This document shows, piece after piece, positions 17,796 to 27,477 of a stretch of DNA of 64,000 bases. The translations under genes and the position numbers were made by a program. The stretch comes from CAWDVK01 sp963805715. Its GTDB lineage: Bacteria; Actinomycetota; Actinomycetes; Streptosporangiales; Streptosporangiaceae. Below the pieces are notes generated by a model that did no database searches, was not told the DNA's origin, and saw only the letters and a list, made by a program, of their open reading frames with translations. The stretch spans positions 359,515 through 423,514 of the forward strand of contig CAWDVK010000007.1 in NCBI GenBank assembly GCA_963805715.1, given 5' to 3'. Numbering within the stretch: the stretch's first letter is position 1; each line of letters opens with the position of its first letter.

Positions 17796-19093
17796 ATGGA
17801 GCAGGATCAGGTAGCGCGGGGGCACGGCCTGCGGCGGCGCGCACGGTGGGCCGTGCCGGTCGCGGCGGTGGCGGCCACCGGCCTGATCATCGCCGGATCC
17901 GTGGTGGCAGCCGGAGCCCAGCAGGTGCCGTCCCTGCCCGCCCGCAGCGCCAGCCAGCTGCTCGCTGACGTGGCGCAGGCGAAGGCGCCCGGCCCGATGA
18001 CGGCCACCATCCAGGAGAGCGCGGCGCTCGGCCTCCCGGACCTGCCTGACATCGACGGGATCTCCTCAGCGCTTTCCTGGGCATCCGGGACGCACACGCT
18101 GCAGCTCTGGTACGCCGATCCGGCGCACCTGCGGATGGCCGTGCCGGTCCAGATGGGCGAGACGGACCTGCGCCGCGATGGCCGTCAGGTCTGGCTCTGG
18201 CAGAGCAGCAGCCAGACGGCCACGCACCTGGTGCTGCCGGCCGCCGCGAGCGTGCGGGCCGCGGCCAGGGCCAGCTCAGCTCAGGCAGGCAGGTCAGCTC
18301 AGCCAGCCGGCTCCGCCAGGGCAGGGTCCGCCAGTACAGGGTCGGCGCCGGGCCTGGCCAGCGCGCCCACCCCGCAGCAGGCGGCCAGGGCCCTGCTCGC
18401 CGCGGTTGGCCCGACGACCCGGGTCAGCGTGCAGCGCAATGTCATGGTCGCCGGCCAGCCCGCCTACCAGCTCGTGGTCGCGCCACGGGACAGCCGGTCC
18501 CTGATCGGGCAGATCCGCATCGCCGTCGATGCCAGCGGCTACCTGCCGCTGCAGGTGCAGGTCTTCGCCCGCGGCGCCTCGAGTCCCGCTTTCCAGGTCG
18601 GCTACACGGCCCTGTCGCCGGGCAGGCCCGCGGCATCGAATTTCGCCTTCAGCCCGCCGCCCGGTGCCACGGTCAGGACCGAGTCGGTGCCGTCCGGCCT
18701 GCTGAAGGGCCGGGCGGGGCACGCTCCCCGCGGCAAGTCCCCGGCCTTCCAGCCCACGGTGGCCGGCCAGGGCTGGCTGTCGGTCGCGGTGCTTCCGGCG
18801 GGTGACGCCTCGCTCGCGGCCTCCGGCGTCGGCCCGCAGGGCGGCGGCCTGATCAGCGAGTCCGGCCGGGGATCGGCGGCCTACCGCTCGACGCTGACGA
18901 TCAGCGGGCCGGCCCGAACCTGGCCCTGCTGCAGGCGCTGCTGCGCTCGGCGACTCCGGTGCACGGCTCCTGGGGCAGCGGCCGCCTGCTGCGGACCAGC
19001 CTGTTCTCCGCGCTGCTCACCAGCAATGGCAAGCTGCTGGTCGGCGCCGTCAGGCCGGCCGTGCTGTACGCGGACGCCTCGGCGCCGCGGTGA
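17796..19093 (+). CDS. LolA/LppX-fold secreted lipoprotein-carrier-like protein (frameshifted near 18905)
   Basis: A membrane-anchored protein (span about residues 18-40) with the half-barrel type sequence of LolA-like/DUF2092 proteins, for example ADVAQAKAPGPMTATIQES, LQLWYADPAHLRMA and YQLVVAPRDSRSLIGQIRIAVD. GGAGG at 17783 supports ATG 17796. After about 18905 the frame is wrong; adding one base at the GGGCCGGCCC run restores a typical ending (GSWGSGRLLRTSLFSALLT... to TGA 19091). The restored stop overlaps the ABC ATPase GTG by 4 bp (GTGA), which supports the repaired frame. Unrepaired, the frame runs on to 19136. A Ser/Ala/Gly linker lies near residues 155-190. Confidence 0.75.
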
Positions 19094-20139
19094 CCGCGGA
19101 GCCGCCTCCGCCGCAGCCCGGGCAGATCGGCACTGACTCCGCCGCGAGCGTGGCCAGCGGCAGGACTGCGGCAGGCCCGGCGGAAGCCGCCAGCCCGGCG
19201 GAAGCCGGGCAGCTGGCCATCGAGACGCGCGGGCTGAGCAAGCGGTTCCGCAGCGGCCAGCTTGCCGTCAGCGAGCTGAGCCTGGCGGTGCCCCGCGGTT
19301 CGGTCTACGGCTTCCTCGGCCCCAACGGGTCCGGCAAGACCACCACGATCCGGATGCTGCTCGGCCTCGTGCAGCCGACGAGCGGGAGCCATCGGCTGCT
19401 GGACGTGCCCATGCCGGGCGGCCTGAACGCCGTCCTGCCCAAAGTCGGGTCGCTGGTGGAGGGCCCGGCCTTCTACTCGTTCCTGTCCGGTCGCGCCAAC
19501 CTGGGGCGCTGCGACGCTGCCGACCGGACGGCTGACCCGCGCACCGCCGCGGCGCGGATCGGCGAGGCGCTGGAGCGGGTGGGCCTGAGCGCCGCCGCGG
19601 CGAAGCATTACCGTGCTTACTCGCTCGGCATGAAGCAGCGGCTGGCGCTTGCCGCCAGCATGCTTAGGCCGCGTGAGCTGGTGATCCTGGACGAGCCCAC
19701 GAACGGCCTTGACCCGCAGGGCACCAGGGAGGTGCGCGGGCTCATCCGCCAGGTCGCGGCCGACGGCACGACCGTCTTCGTCTCCTCGCACCTGCTCGCC
19801 GAGGTCGAGCAGATCTGCTCCCACGTCGGGGTGATGCGGGCCGGCCAGCTCGTGTTCGAGGGCACGCTCGCGGATCTGCGCAGCCGGGGCGCGGCCCGGA
19901 TCCTGGTCCGGACGACCGAGACGTCGATGGCCGCGAAGGTCCTGGGCGGCCTGGGGCTGGCCGACGTCCAGGTAGCCGGCCGGGAGGTAACGGGTCAGCT
20001 GGGCGAGCAGGCCCCCGAGGACATCTGCGCGTGCCTGGTGCACGAGGGGATTCCGGTCGCCGGGCTGGAGACCCCGCGGGCCAGCCTGGAAGACCTGTTC
20101 GTCGAGCTCACGGGGGAGGGCTTCGATGTCAACGGCTGA
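19090..20139 (+). CDS. ABC transporter ATP-binding protein
   Basis: ABC-2 type exporter ATPase. Walker A is GPNGSGKTTT, the signature is YSLGMKQRLALA, Walker B is LVILDEPTNGLDP and the switch His is in FVSSHLLAEVEQ. About 45 residues of Gly/Ala/Pro-rich sequence precede the domain. The C-terminal extension after about residue 240 is of the CcmA/drug-export type. It overlaps the LolA-like gene by 4 bp and the permease by 14 bp, so the three form one operon. Cargo unknown; a lipid or lipoprotein-related substrate is suggested by the LolA-like neighbour. Confidence 0.9.
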   Translation: MTAEPPPPQPGQIGTDSAASVASGRTAAGPAEAASPAEAGQLAIETRGLSKRFRSGQLAVSELSLAVPRGSVYGFLGPNGSGKTTTIRMLLGLVQPTSGSHRLLDVPMPGGLNAVLPKVGSLVEGPAFYSFLSGRANLGRCDAADRTADPRTAAARIGEALERVGLSAAAAKHYRAYSLGMKQRLALAASMLRPRELVILDEPTNGLDPQGTREVRGLIRQVAADGTTVFVSSHLLAEVEQICSHVGVMRAGQLVFEGTLADLRSRGAARILVRTTETSMAAKVLGGLGLADVQVAGREVTGQLGEQAPEDICACLVHEGIPVAGLETPRASLEDLFVELTGEGFDVNG

Positions 20140-21022
20140 GCTCGCCGCCCCGCCGCCCGCGGCGGCGAGCCCGGACGAGCGCCGGCCATCGCCGGTCCGG
20201 GCCTGGCTGCGCCTGCTGCGCTCCGAGCTCGGCCTGCTCTTCCTCCGGCTGCGTAACCTGGTCCTGCTCGCCGTCGTGGCCGCCATCCCGGTTATCGTCG
20301 GCATCGCGCTGAAGCTGGCCGGGCATCCGGCCGGCGGCGGTGGCGGCAACGGGCCCGCCTTCCTCAACCAGGTCGCAGGCAACGGGGTCTTCCTGGCCTT
20401 CCTGGCCCTGACGGTGATGATGACGCTGGTGCTGCCGCTCGTGGTCGCCGTCGTGTCCGGGGACAGCGTGGCCGGCGAGGCCGGTCACGGGACGCTCCGC
20501 TACCTGCTCACGGTCCCCGCCGGGCGGACCAGGCTGCTGGGAATCAAGTACATCGGCGTGGCGGTGTTCATCCTGGCCGCCTGCCTGCTCGTCTCGGTGG
20601 TGTCCGTGATCACCGGGGCGATCCTGTTCGGCGTGGGCCCGGTCACCCTGCTGTCAGGAACCGCCATCTCCCTGGCGGCCGGGCTGCTCAGGCTGCTGCT
20701 GGTGACCCTGTACGTGGCGGCCGCGCTCGCCGCGCTGGCCGCCATCGGGCTGGCCATCTCGACGGTGACCGAGCACGCGATCGCGGCCATGGCGGCCCTG
20801 CTGATCATCGCCGTGGGCAGCGAGGTGGCCGACAGCATCCCGCAGTTCTCCGCCGTGCACCCGTACCTGCCGACGCACTGGTGGCTGTCGTTCGACGGCC
20901 TGCTGCGGGCGCCGATTGCCTGGTCGGGCGTCGGCACCGGCCTGCTGTCGTTCGCCGCCTACCTGGTCATCTTCGGCGCGATCGGCTGGGCCCGGTTCAC
21001 CACCGCTGACATCACCAGCTGA
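20126..21022 (+). CDS. ABC-2 type transporter permease
   Basis: Integral membrane partner of the preceding ATPase. About six membrane spans follow a cytosolic N-terminus rich in Ala/Pro/Arg. The first span VLLAVVAAIPVIVGIALKLAG and the central GDSVAGEAGHGTLRYLLTVPAGRTRLL segment are typical of the ABC-2 family. ATG 20126 overlaps the ATPase stop. The protein ends just before a 17-bp tandem repeat. Confidence 0.88.
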   Translation: MSTAELAAPPPAAASPDERRPSPVRAWLRLLRSELGLLFLRLRNLVLLAVVAAIPVIVGIALKLAGHPAGGGGGNGPAFLNQVAGNGVFLAFLALTVMMTLVLPLVVAVVSGDSVAGEAGHGTLRYLLTVPAGRTRLLGIKYIGVAVFILAACLLVSVVSVITGAILFGVGPVTLLSGTAISLAAGLLRLLLVTLYVAAALAALAAIGLAISTVTEHAIAAMAALLIIAVGSEVADSIPQFSAVHPYLPTHWWLSFDGLLRAPIAWSGVGTGLLSFAAYLVIFGAIGWARFTTADITS

Positions 21023-21037
21023 GCGATCAGCGGCCCC

Positions 21038-21191
21038 TCCTCGCCGGCACGCGGTCCTCGCCGGCACGCGGTCCTCGCCGGCACGCGGTCCTCGCCGGCA
21101 CGCGGTCCTCGCCGGCACGCGGTCCTCGCCGGCACCCGAGTCCTCGCCGGCACCCAGTCCTCGCCGGCACGCAGTCCTCGCCGGCGCGCGC
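21038..21191. repeat. 17-bp tandem repeat, nine copies, intergenic
   Basis: Nine head-to-tail copies of TCCTCGCCGGCACGCGG with a 17-bp period; one copy (21123) is 18 bp and the last three carry substitutions (CACCCGAG, CACCCAG, CACGCAG). The array fills the gap between the permease stop and the convergent marR-type gene. Each unit contains GCCGGC, so the transcribed array could fold into GC-rich hairpins and end transcription from both sides. No coding function: the period is not a multiple of three. Confidence 0.92.
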
Positions 21192-21202
21192 CGCGGCCGG
21201 GG

Positions 21203-21694
21203 TCAGCTGCTGGCCAGCTCGTCCGCCGCGGCCCGGCCGGCCTCGGCCGTGCGGCGCAGGAAGCCCGCCAGCAGCTCGAGCTCGTCGGCGGAATAGTCCG
21301 CGCAGATCTCGTCCATCGAGTAGTTCATCCCCGCGTACAGCCGCAGCACGTCGGCACTCCTGCTGGGCACGGCCCGGACGACGACGCCGCGGCGGTCGGC
21401 GGGGTCGCGCTCGCGGGCGATCCAGCCGCCGCGCTCCAGCCGGTCCAGGATGCCGGTCGTGGTCGCGGGGTGCAGTCCGGCCCGCCGGGCCAGGGCGCTT
21501 GGGCTGAGCGGCCCGTGGCGGCTGATCAGCTCGAGGCAGCCCAGGTCGGTGGCCCGCAGCTCCAGCTGCCCGCTGACCTGATGAGACAACGAGGACAGCT
21601 GGCTGTTCAGGTCGCGCAGCGAGTCCCTGATCTGGTAGCTCAGCCGCCTGCGCCGGCGTACCGCGGCCTGGTCGTCACCAGATATCGGTTCCAT
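21203..21694 (-). CDS. MarR-family transcriptional regulator
   Basis: Winged-helix repressor of the MarR type: LRATDLGCLELISRHGPLSPSALARRAGLHPATTTGILDRLERGGWIARERDPADRRGV contains the recognition helix and the wing with the conserved DxRG. Start placed at ATG 21694, with GGAG about 10 nt upstream; a TTG at 21727 is in frame but would run through the promoter region. It is divergent from the NAD(P)-binding gene at 21775, the usual arrangement for a MarR protein controlling a neighbouring enzyme. Ligand unknown. Confidence 0.88.
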   Translation of the reverse strand: MEPISGDDQAAVRRRRRLSYQIRDSLRDLNSQLSSLSHQVSGQLELRATDLGCLELISRHGPLSPSALARRAGLHPATTTGILDRLERGGWIARERDPADRRGVVVRAVPSRSADVLRLYAGMNYSMDEICADYSADELELLAGFLRRTAEAGRAAADELASS

Positions 21695-21734
21695 ATAATT
21701 TGAACTCCGTATAATATGAGCACGCAACTCAAAT
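21691..21734. promoter_or_regulatory. AT-rich divergent promoter/operator between MarR and NmrA-like genes
   Basis: A short AT-rich island in GC-rich DNA. It holds TATAAT at 21710-21715, pointing rightward to the gene at 21775, inside an inverted pair ATTTGA (21698-21703) and TCAAAT (21729-21734). It overlaps the start codon of the marR-type gene. A repressor bound to these half sites would cover the -10 element, and autoregulation is likely. The -35 element is not clear. Confidence 0.5.
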
Positions 21735-21774
21735 CTACGCCGTCAGCAGCAGGAGCGCACAGGAAGGCAGGATC

Positions 21775-22410
21775 ATGAGGCTCACCGTGTTCGGCGCGTC
21801 CGGCGCGACCGGGACGTGCCTGGTCGAGCAGGCGGTCGCGGCTGGTCATGAGGTCACGGCCGTGGTCCGGGACCCGGCGCGGCTGTCCCGCATGCCGCAG
21901 CCGGGGGCGCGCATCGTCACCGCCGACGTGATGGACCCGGCCGCGATCGCCGCCGTGATCGCCGGCACCGGGGCCGTGCTGTCCGCGGTGGGTCCCCGCG
22001 GCACCGGACCCGGCACCGTCGTGCAGGACAGCGCCCGCAGCATCGCCTCGGCCATGCGCAGGTCCGGCCCCGCCAGGCTGCTCATCATCAGTGGCTCCAT
22101 CGTGACCGACGCCGGCGAGGGAGCCGTCATGAGTCACCTGATCAAGCCGCTGGCCCGGGCGGCCATGCTGCGCCATGTCTGCGCGGACATGCGCCAGGCC
22201 GAGGACGAGATCCGCGCGAGCGGCCTGGACTGGACGATCATGCGCCCGCCCAGGCTCACCGGGAAGCCGGCCGCGGGCAGCTACCGCACGGCGATCGACC
22301 GCAACCTGCCGCGCGGGCTCACGATCTCCCGCGCCGACCTGGCTGCCTGCATGCTCGCGCTGATCAGTGACCGGGCCGCGGTGCACCGGCACGTCGCCAT
22401 CGCCAGCTGA
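21775..22410 (+). CDS. NAD(P)-binding NmrA/SDR-like protein
   Basis: Atypical short-chain dehydrogenase fold with N-terminal dinucleotide motif FGASGATGTCLVEQA. Conserved blocks are VTAVVRDPARL, VLSAVGPRGTG and LDWTIMRPPRLTG. It lacks a Tyr-x3-Lys catalytic pair, as do NmrA-like redox sensors and flavin/biliverdin reductase-like proteins. Probably regulated by the divergent MarR protein. A role in redox sensing or in reducing small quinones is possible; no substrate is visible. Confidence 0.85.
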   Translation: MRLTVFGASGATGTCLVEQAVAAGHEVTAVVRDPARLSRMPQPGARIVTADVMDPAAIAAVIAGTGAVLSAVGPRGTGPGTVVQDSARSIASAMRRSGPARLLIISGSIVTDAGEGAVMSHLIKPLARAAMLRHVCADMRQAEDEIRASGLDWTIMRPPRLTGKPAAGSYRTAIDRNLPRGLTISRADLAACMLALISDRAAVHRHVAIAS

Positions 22411-22442
22411 GGCCGGCTCCCGCTGCCGCCGGGCTATCCGGG

Positions 22443-24191
22443 CTACCCGCGCAGGCCGGGCAGGTCGTCCTCCCAGAACTCGGCGGGCGCGCGGCTGGTG
22501 TCCCCGGCCGTGCCCGCGTCCTGGCCACCGGGATGCCGGTCATTCTCCGCGCCGCGCAACTCGACCCGCCGGATCTTGCCGGAGATCGTCTTGGGCAGCT
22601 CAGCGAACTCGATCCGCCGGACCCGCTGATAGGGAGCCAGCCGGGCCCTGGCGTGCGCGAGGATGGCACGGGCGGTTTCCGCCGTCGGCTCGAAGCCCGC
22701 TGCCAGCTGCACGTACGCCTTGGGCACGGCCAGCCGCAGCGGGTCGGGCGAGGGCACCACGGCGGCCTCGGCCACGGCCTCGTGCTCGATCAGCACGCTC
22801 TCCAGCTCGAACGGCGAGATCCGGTAGTCGGACGCCTTGAACACGTCGTCGGTTCGGCCGATATAGGTGATGTAGCCGTCCTGATCGCGGCTGGCCACGT
22901 CCCCGGTGTGGTAGTAGCCGTCGCGCATGGCCTCGGCCGCGCGCTCCGGGTCGCCCGCGTAGCCGGTCATCAGGCCAAGCGGCCGCCGGGACAGGTCCAG
23001 GCAGATCTCGCCCTCATCGCCGGCGGTCCCGGAGATCGGGTCGACGAGCGTGATCTGGTAGCCCGGCAGCGGCCGGCCCATCGAGCCCGGCCGGACCGGC
23101 TGGGCCGGGGTATTGCCGATCTGGGCCGTGGTCTCGGTCTGGCCGTAGCCGTCCCTGACGGTGATCTGCCAGCAGCGGCGGACGTGCTCGATGATCTCCG
23201 GGTTCAGCGGCTCGCCCGCGCTGAGCGCCTCGCGCAGGCTGCTCACGTCGCAGCTGTCCAGGTCAGCCTGCACCAGCATCCGCCAGACCGTCGGCGGCGC
23301 GCACAGGGATGTCACCCCGCAGCGGGGTATCGCCGAGAAGAGCGCGCCGGGGGAGAACCGCTCATGGCCCAGCACCAGCGAGGTCGCCCCGGCGATCCAC
23401 GGCGCGAACACATTGCTCCAGGCATGCTTGGCCCAGCCCGGTGAGGAGATGTTCAGGTGCACGTCGCCCGGCTGCAGGCCGATCCAGTACATGGTCGACA
23501 GGTGCCCGGCCGGGTACGAGACGTGCGTGTGCTGGACCAGCTTGGGCTGCGCGGTGGTGCCGGAGGTGAAGTACAGCAGCAGCGGGTCGCTGCCCCTGGT
23601 CACGCCATCCGGCTCGAAGCCCGCCGGGGCGGCGGTGAAGTCCGCGTAAGACCGCCAGCCGGCAGCCGGCCCGGCCGCGCCGGAGGTCACCTCGATCCTG
23701 GTCAGCTCATCGGCGATGGCATCGAACTTGGCCGTGTGCGCTGACTCGGTGATCACGTGCCGGATCGCCCCCCGCGCCACCCGGTCGGCCAGGTCCTCGG
23801 GTCCGAGCAGCGTCGATGCCGGGACGATGACCGCGCCCAGCTTCATGGCCGCGAGGATGGACTCCCAGAGCGGCGCGATATTGCCCAGCATCATCAGCAG
23901 CCGGTCACCGCGGCGCACGCCGAGCCCGCGCAGCCAGCTCGCCAGCTGGCCGGACCGGGCCGCCATCTCGGCGTAGCTGACCCGGGTGTCGCTGTCCTCG
24001 GTGAGCACCCGCAGCGCATCGCGGTCCGGGTGCTCGGCGGCCAGTACGTCGAACCAGTCGGTGGCCCAGTTGAACTCTTCCAGCACCGGCCAGCTGAACT
24101 GGGTGCTGGCGGCCTGGTAGTCCTCGCGGAGCTGCTGCAAGAGATCGCGTCCCGCGCGGAAGGCGGCGGTCGATGGCTGCTGTCTCGTCAT
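22443..24191 (-). CDS. AMP-forming acyl-CoA synthetase
   Basis: ANL-superfamily adenylating enzyme that activates a carboxylic acid with ATP and CoA. Motifs: P-loop LYFTSGTTAQPKLV, DGYGQTETT, YHTGDVASRDQDGYITYIGR (hinge Asp) and C-terminal catalytic Lys in LPKTISGKIRR. At 582 residues it is close to the acetyl/medium-chain acyl-CoA synthetase type (SAPGWAKHAW-like block ISSPGWAKHAWSN). The substrate chain length is not decidable. Single gene, convergent with the NmrA-like gene and divergent from the helicase gene. Confidence 0.9.
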   Translation of the reverse strand: MTRQQPSTAAFRAGRDLLQQLREDYQAASTQFSWPVLEEFNWATDWFDVLAAEHPDRDALRVLTEDSDTRVSYAEMAARSGQLASWLRGLGVRRGDRLLMMLGNIAPLWESILAAMKLGAVIVPASTLLGPEDLADRVARGAIRHVITESAHTAKFDAIADELTRIEVTSGAAGPAAGWRSYADFTAAPAGFEPDGVTRGSDPLLLYFTSGTTAQPKLVQHTHVSYPAGHLSTMYWIGLQPGDVHLNISSPGWAKHAWSNVFAPWIAGATSLVLGHERFSPGALFSAIPRCGVTSLCAPPTVWRMLVQADLDSCDVSSLREALSAGEPLNPEIIEHVRRCWQITVRDGYGQTETTAQIGNTPAQPVRPGSMGRPLPGYQITLVDPISGTAGDEGEICLDLSRRPLGLMTGYAGDPERAAEAMRDGYYHTGDVASRDQDGYITYIGRTDDVFKASDYRISPFELESVLIEHEAVAEAAVVPSPDPLRLAVPKAYVQLAAGFEPTAETARAILAHARARLAPYQRVRRIEFAELPKTISGKIRRVELRGAENDRHPGGQDAGTAGDTSRAPAEFWEDDLPGLRG

Positions 24192-24331
24192 ACAGTTATC
24201 GTGCCAGCCGCGCTGGCACGCCGGGGAGACCCATGTCGGCCCGGATGCCCTGCCTGACCGGCTGCCCGAAGCGGCCTTTCGCGGCCCGGCGGCCCCTTAT
24301 CGGGGCGCTCTGCGCGGTAGCGTCGTCAGAT

Positions 24332-26665
24332 GTGCCCCTCGGCCGTGCCGGCAGTCCGTCGCCCGATGATGCCCGCGGCGCTCCTGGCCGCAGCGGCCGC
24401 GAGCGCGCGGGCAGGGTCGGCCTGCCGGGCGTGACCGACCTTCCGGGCGTGACCGACCTGCTGGCCGCCGCGGTCACCGCCATCGGCGGGGCGGAGCGAG
24501 CCGGTCAGGTCTCGATGGCACAGGCCGTGCAGCGCGCCATCGAGACCGGGGAGCACCTGGCCGTGCAGGCCGGAACCGGAACCGGCAAGTCGCTGGCTTA
24601 CCTGGTCCCGGCGGTGCGGCACGCCATGACCGAGGGCGCGACGGTGGTGGTCTCCACGGCCACCATCGCGCTGCAGCGGCAGCTCATCGACCGTGACCTG
24701 CCGCGGCTGGCCCAGGCGCTGGAACCCATCCTCGGCCGCCCCCCGGTCTTCGCGATCCTCAAGGGCCGCCGCAACTACCTGTGCCTGCAGCGCCTGCGGA
24801 CCGGGGCGCCGGACGACCCGGCGGAGGCGCTGTTCGATCCGCGCAGCGTCTCGGCCGTCGGGCGGCAGGTGCAGCGGCTGCACGAGTGGGCGGAGACGAC
24901 CGTCACCGGCGACCGCGACGAGCTCGTGCCCGGCGTGCCGGCGCAGGCGTGGAGCCAGGTCTCGGTCACCGCGCGCGAATGCGTCGGCGCGCAGCGGTGC
25001 TCCTTCGCCGCGCACTGCTACGCGGAACTGGCGCGGGCGGAAGCGGGCCAGGCCGACATCGTGGTCACGAATCACGCCCTGCTCGCCATCGACGCGCTCG
25101 AGGACTTCGACGTGCTGCCCGAGCATGACGTGGTGATCATCGACGAGGCACATGACCTGGTGGACAGGGTCACCTCGGTAGCGTCCGACGAGCTTCTCGG
25201 CGCCGGCCGCGGAGATCGCCGCCCGGCGCTGCGGGCGCATGATCGAGCAGAAGTCAGCGGAGCGGCTCAGGGAGGCGGGCGAGGCCGCCGGGCGGGTGCT
25301 GGCCGTGATCCCGCCCGGCCGCATGGACATCCTCGCCGAGGACGTGGCTGCTTCGCTGGCGTTCCTGCGGGACGCCGCCGGCGGCTGCGCGGCCGAGCTG
25401 CGGGCCATCGCCAGGAACTCCGAAGACGATCCGGAACGGATAGCCGCGCGCCGGTCGGCTCTCGCCGCCCTGGACGAATTGCACGGCGCGGCCGACCGGA
25501 TCCTGGAGGCGTTCGGCCCGGAGATCGCCGCCCGGCCGGACGTGGTGTGGATGGATCGCCCGGCGGGGGAGGAGCCGTCCCGGCCGCCCACGCTCCGGGT
25601 GGCGCCGCTGGAGGTCGGCACCCTGCTGGCCGCGCGCCTGTTCAGCCGGCGGACGGTGGTGCTGACCTCAGCGACCCTGGCGCTGGGCGGATCGTTCGAG
25701 CCGCTGGCCCGGCAGTGGGGGCTGTGGCGCGCGCCCGAGACCGCCGGGCCAGCCGAGACGAGGCACCGCAGCCCCGGGTCAGCCGGGCCTGAGTCAGCCG
25801 GGCCTGAGTCGGCCGGGCCTGAGTCGGCCGGGCCTGAGTCGGCCGGGCCTGAGTCGGCCGGGCCTGAGCCGGCCGGGCCTGAGCCGGCCGGGCCTGAGCC
25901 GGCCGGGCCTGAGCCGGCCGGGCCTGAGCCGGCCCTGAGCCAGGCGACTCCGGGCCGGAACCGGAGCCGCACTCACTGGCCTGGTCGGGGCTCAACGTCG
26001 GCTCGCCGTTCGACCACCCGCGCAGCGGCATCCTCTATGTCGCACGGCACCTGCCGCCGCCCGGCCGGGACGGGCTGCCCGAGTCCTACCTGGACGAGAT
26101 CTGCGAGCTGATCACGGCCGCGGGCGGCCGCACGCTCGGGCTGTTCTCGTCCATGCGCGCTGCCCGGCAGGCGGCCGGCGCGCTCCGCGAGCGCATCGAG
26201 CACCCGCTGCTGTGCCAGGGCGACGACCCGACCTCGCAGCTGATCAGCCAGTTCGCGGCTGACGAGGCCAGCTGCCTGTTCGGCACGCTGTCGCTGTGGC
26301 AGGGCGTCGACGTGCCCGGGTCGTCGCTGCAGCTGGTCATCATCGACCGGATCCCGTTCCCGCGGCCCGATGACCCGCTCGCGTCGGCCCGTCAGCGCGC
26401 CGTCGCCGCGCGCGGCGGCAACGGCTTCATGACCGTGGCCGCGACGCAGGCTGCCCTGCTGCTCGCCCAGGGCACTGGCCGGCTGCTGCGCACCATGACG
26501 GACCGGGGAGTGGTGGCGATCCTCGACCCGCGCCTGGTCACCGCGCGGTACGGGACATTCCTGCGGGCGTCGCTGCCGCCGTTCTGGACGACGACCGACC
26601 CAGAGGTGGTGCGCGGTGCCCTGCGCCGCCTGGCCGGCGCGGCCGCCCCGGCGAGATCGGCTTAG
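24332..26665 (+). CDS. DinG/XPD-family ATP-dependent DNA helicase (two frameshifts)
   Basis: Superfamily 2 iron-sulfur helicase. Walker A is AGTGTGKS, the DEAH box is IIDEAHDLVD, iron-sulfur cysteines lie in CVGAQRCSFAAHC, and the C-terminal helicase part has GTLSLWQGVDVPG and GTGRLLRTMTDRG. The frame breaks twice. Near 25193 one base too many follows GACGAG. Near 25939, at the end of a 15-bp repeat array, four bases are missing relative to the repeat. With both repaired, a family-length protein results. The start is uncertain: GTG 24332 is one of several possible starts. Unrepaired it would be non-functional; sequence error or a real mutation are both possible. It converges with the hydrolase gene (4-bp overlap of ends). 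Confidence 0.8.
25779..25939. repeat. 15-bp tandem repeat inside the DinG-like helicase gene
   Basis: About ten and a half copies of a 15-bp unit (early copies TCGGCCGGGCCTGAG, later CCGGCCGGGCCTGAG) that encode Ser/Pro-Ala-Gly-Pro-Glu pentapeptides. The last unit (25929-25939) is 4 bp short, and this is where the helicase loses its frame. The array falls in the linker after the ATLALGGSF motif, where most DinG proteins have no such insert. Confidence 0.92.
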
Positions 26666-27396
26666 CCGCGGCCCTGGCCTGCGGCCCGGACCGCGAGCGC
26701 GGTGATGGCCGCGGCGACGCCGGCCGGGCTGGCCAGCATGTGCAGGTGCTCGCCGGGCAGCTCGGTCACCGGCCAGCCGCGGCGGCGTGCCTCGGCTGCC
26801 TCCTGCCGGTAGCCGGCCGAGAACAGCAGGTAGGCCGCAGCGCCCGGCGGCCGGCCGGGCGGCAGCGGCGGCAGCACTTCCACGAAGAAGGCCAGCGGCA
26901 GCGGCCGGGCCTCGGCCAGCACGGCCGCCCGGGCGGCCTCGCCGGGGAACAGCCCGGACAGGTCCTCGCCGGGCCACCACTGCGGCCATGGCGGCACGAC
27001 GCCGTTGCTGGCAATCTCCTGCAGGTGGGGGAGGAACTCAGCGTCCGCCACCCGGTCCGGCCCGGCTCGGCCGGGAAGGCCGGCGTCCGCGTACACGATG
27101 ACGACATCGCTCGCCGCGGCAGCGGCGGCCACGTGGCGGGCGAGGACCCCGGCGCCCGAGTGCGGCACGAGCACGATGCGGTCCGGGCGGCCTTCTGGCA
27201 GTTGCCCGGCAGCGGCCCGGATCTGATCCGCGCAGAGCCCGATCAGCCGCGGCGCGTACGGCGGCCCGCCGCGGGTGAAGCCGTCCAGCGATGGCACCGC
27301 CACCGCCTGCCCGCTGCGGGTGAGCTCGCCAGCCGCCGGCCGCCAGCTGGCCGGCCCGAGAGCGGGAGCGTGCATCAGCACGATCAGCTGCGCCAC
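26662..27396 (-). CDS. Alpha/beta hydrolase-fold protein
   Basis: A 244-residue alpha/beta hydrolase. The N-terminal strand-loop LIVLMHAPALGPASW is the oxyanion region; the nucleophile elbow is VPHSGAG (Ser at the centre), and a C-terminal His lies in PGEHLHML, completing a likely triad. No signal peptide. Substrate unknown. Its stop overlaps the end of the helicase gene on the opposite strand by 4 bp. Confidence 0.8.
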   Translation of the reverse strand: MAQLIVLMHAPALGPASWRPAAGELTRSGQAVAVPSLDGFTRGGPPYAPRLIGLCADQIRAAAGQLPEGRPDRIVLVPHSGAGVLARHVAAAAAASDVVIVYADAGLPGRAGPDRVADAEFLPHLQEIASNGVVPPWPQWWPGEDLSGLFPGEAARAAVLAEARPLPLAFFVEVLPPLPPGRPPGAAAYLLFSAGYRQEAAEARRRGWPVTELPGEHLHMLASPAGVAAAITALAVRAAGQGRG

Positions 27397-27477
27397 CCTG
27401 CCATGCTGCCACCGGCCACGGCATGCGGCGATCCGCGGTCGGCCGGCGGACCGGACGCTGCCTGAAGGCGGAACGAC

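Noticed and set aside
21038..21191. Tandem repeat considered as a CRISPR array
   Set aside because: Units are contiguous 17-mers with no spacers, and no cas genes are present.
24326..25972. 548-codon leftward frame opposite the helicase
   Set aside because: Antisense of the helicase with repeat-derived AGSGP-like residues; no recognisable domain.
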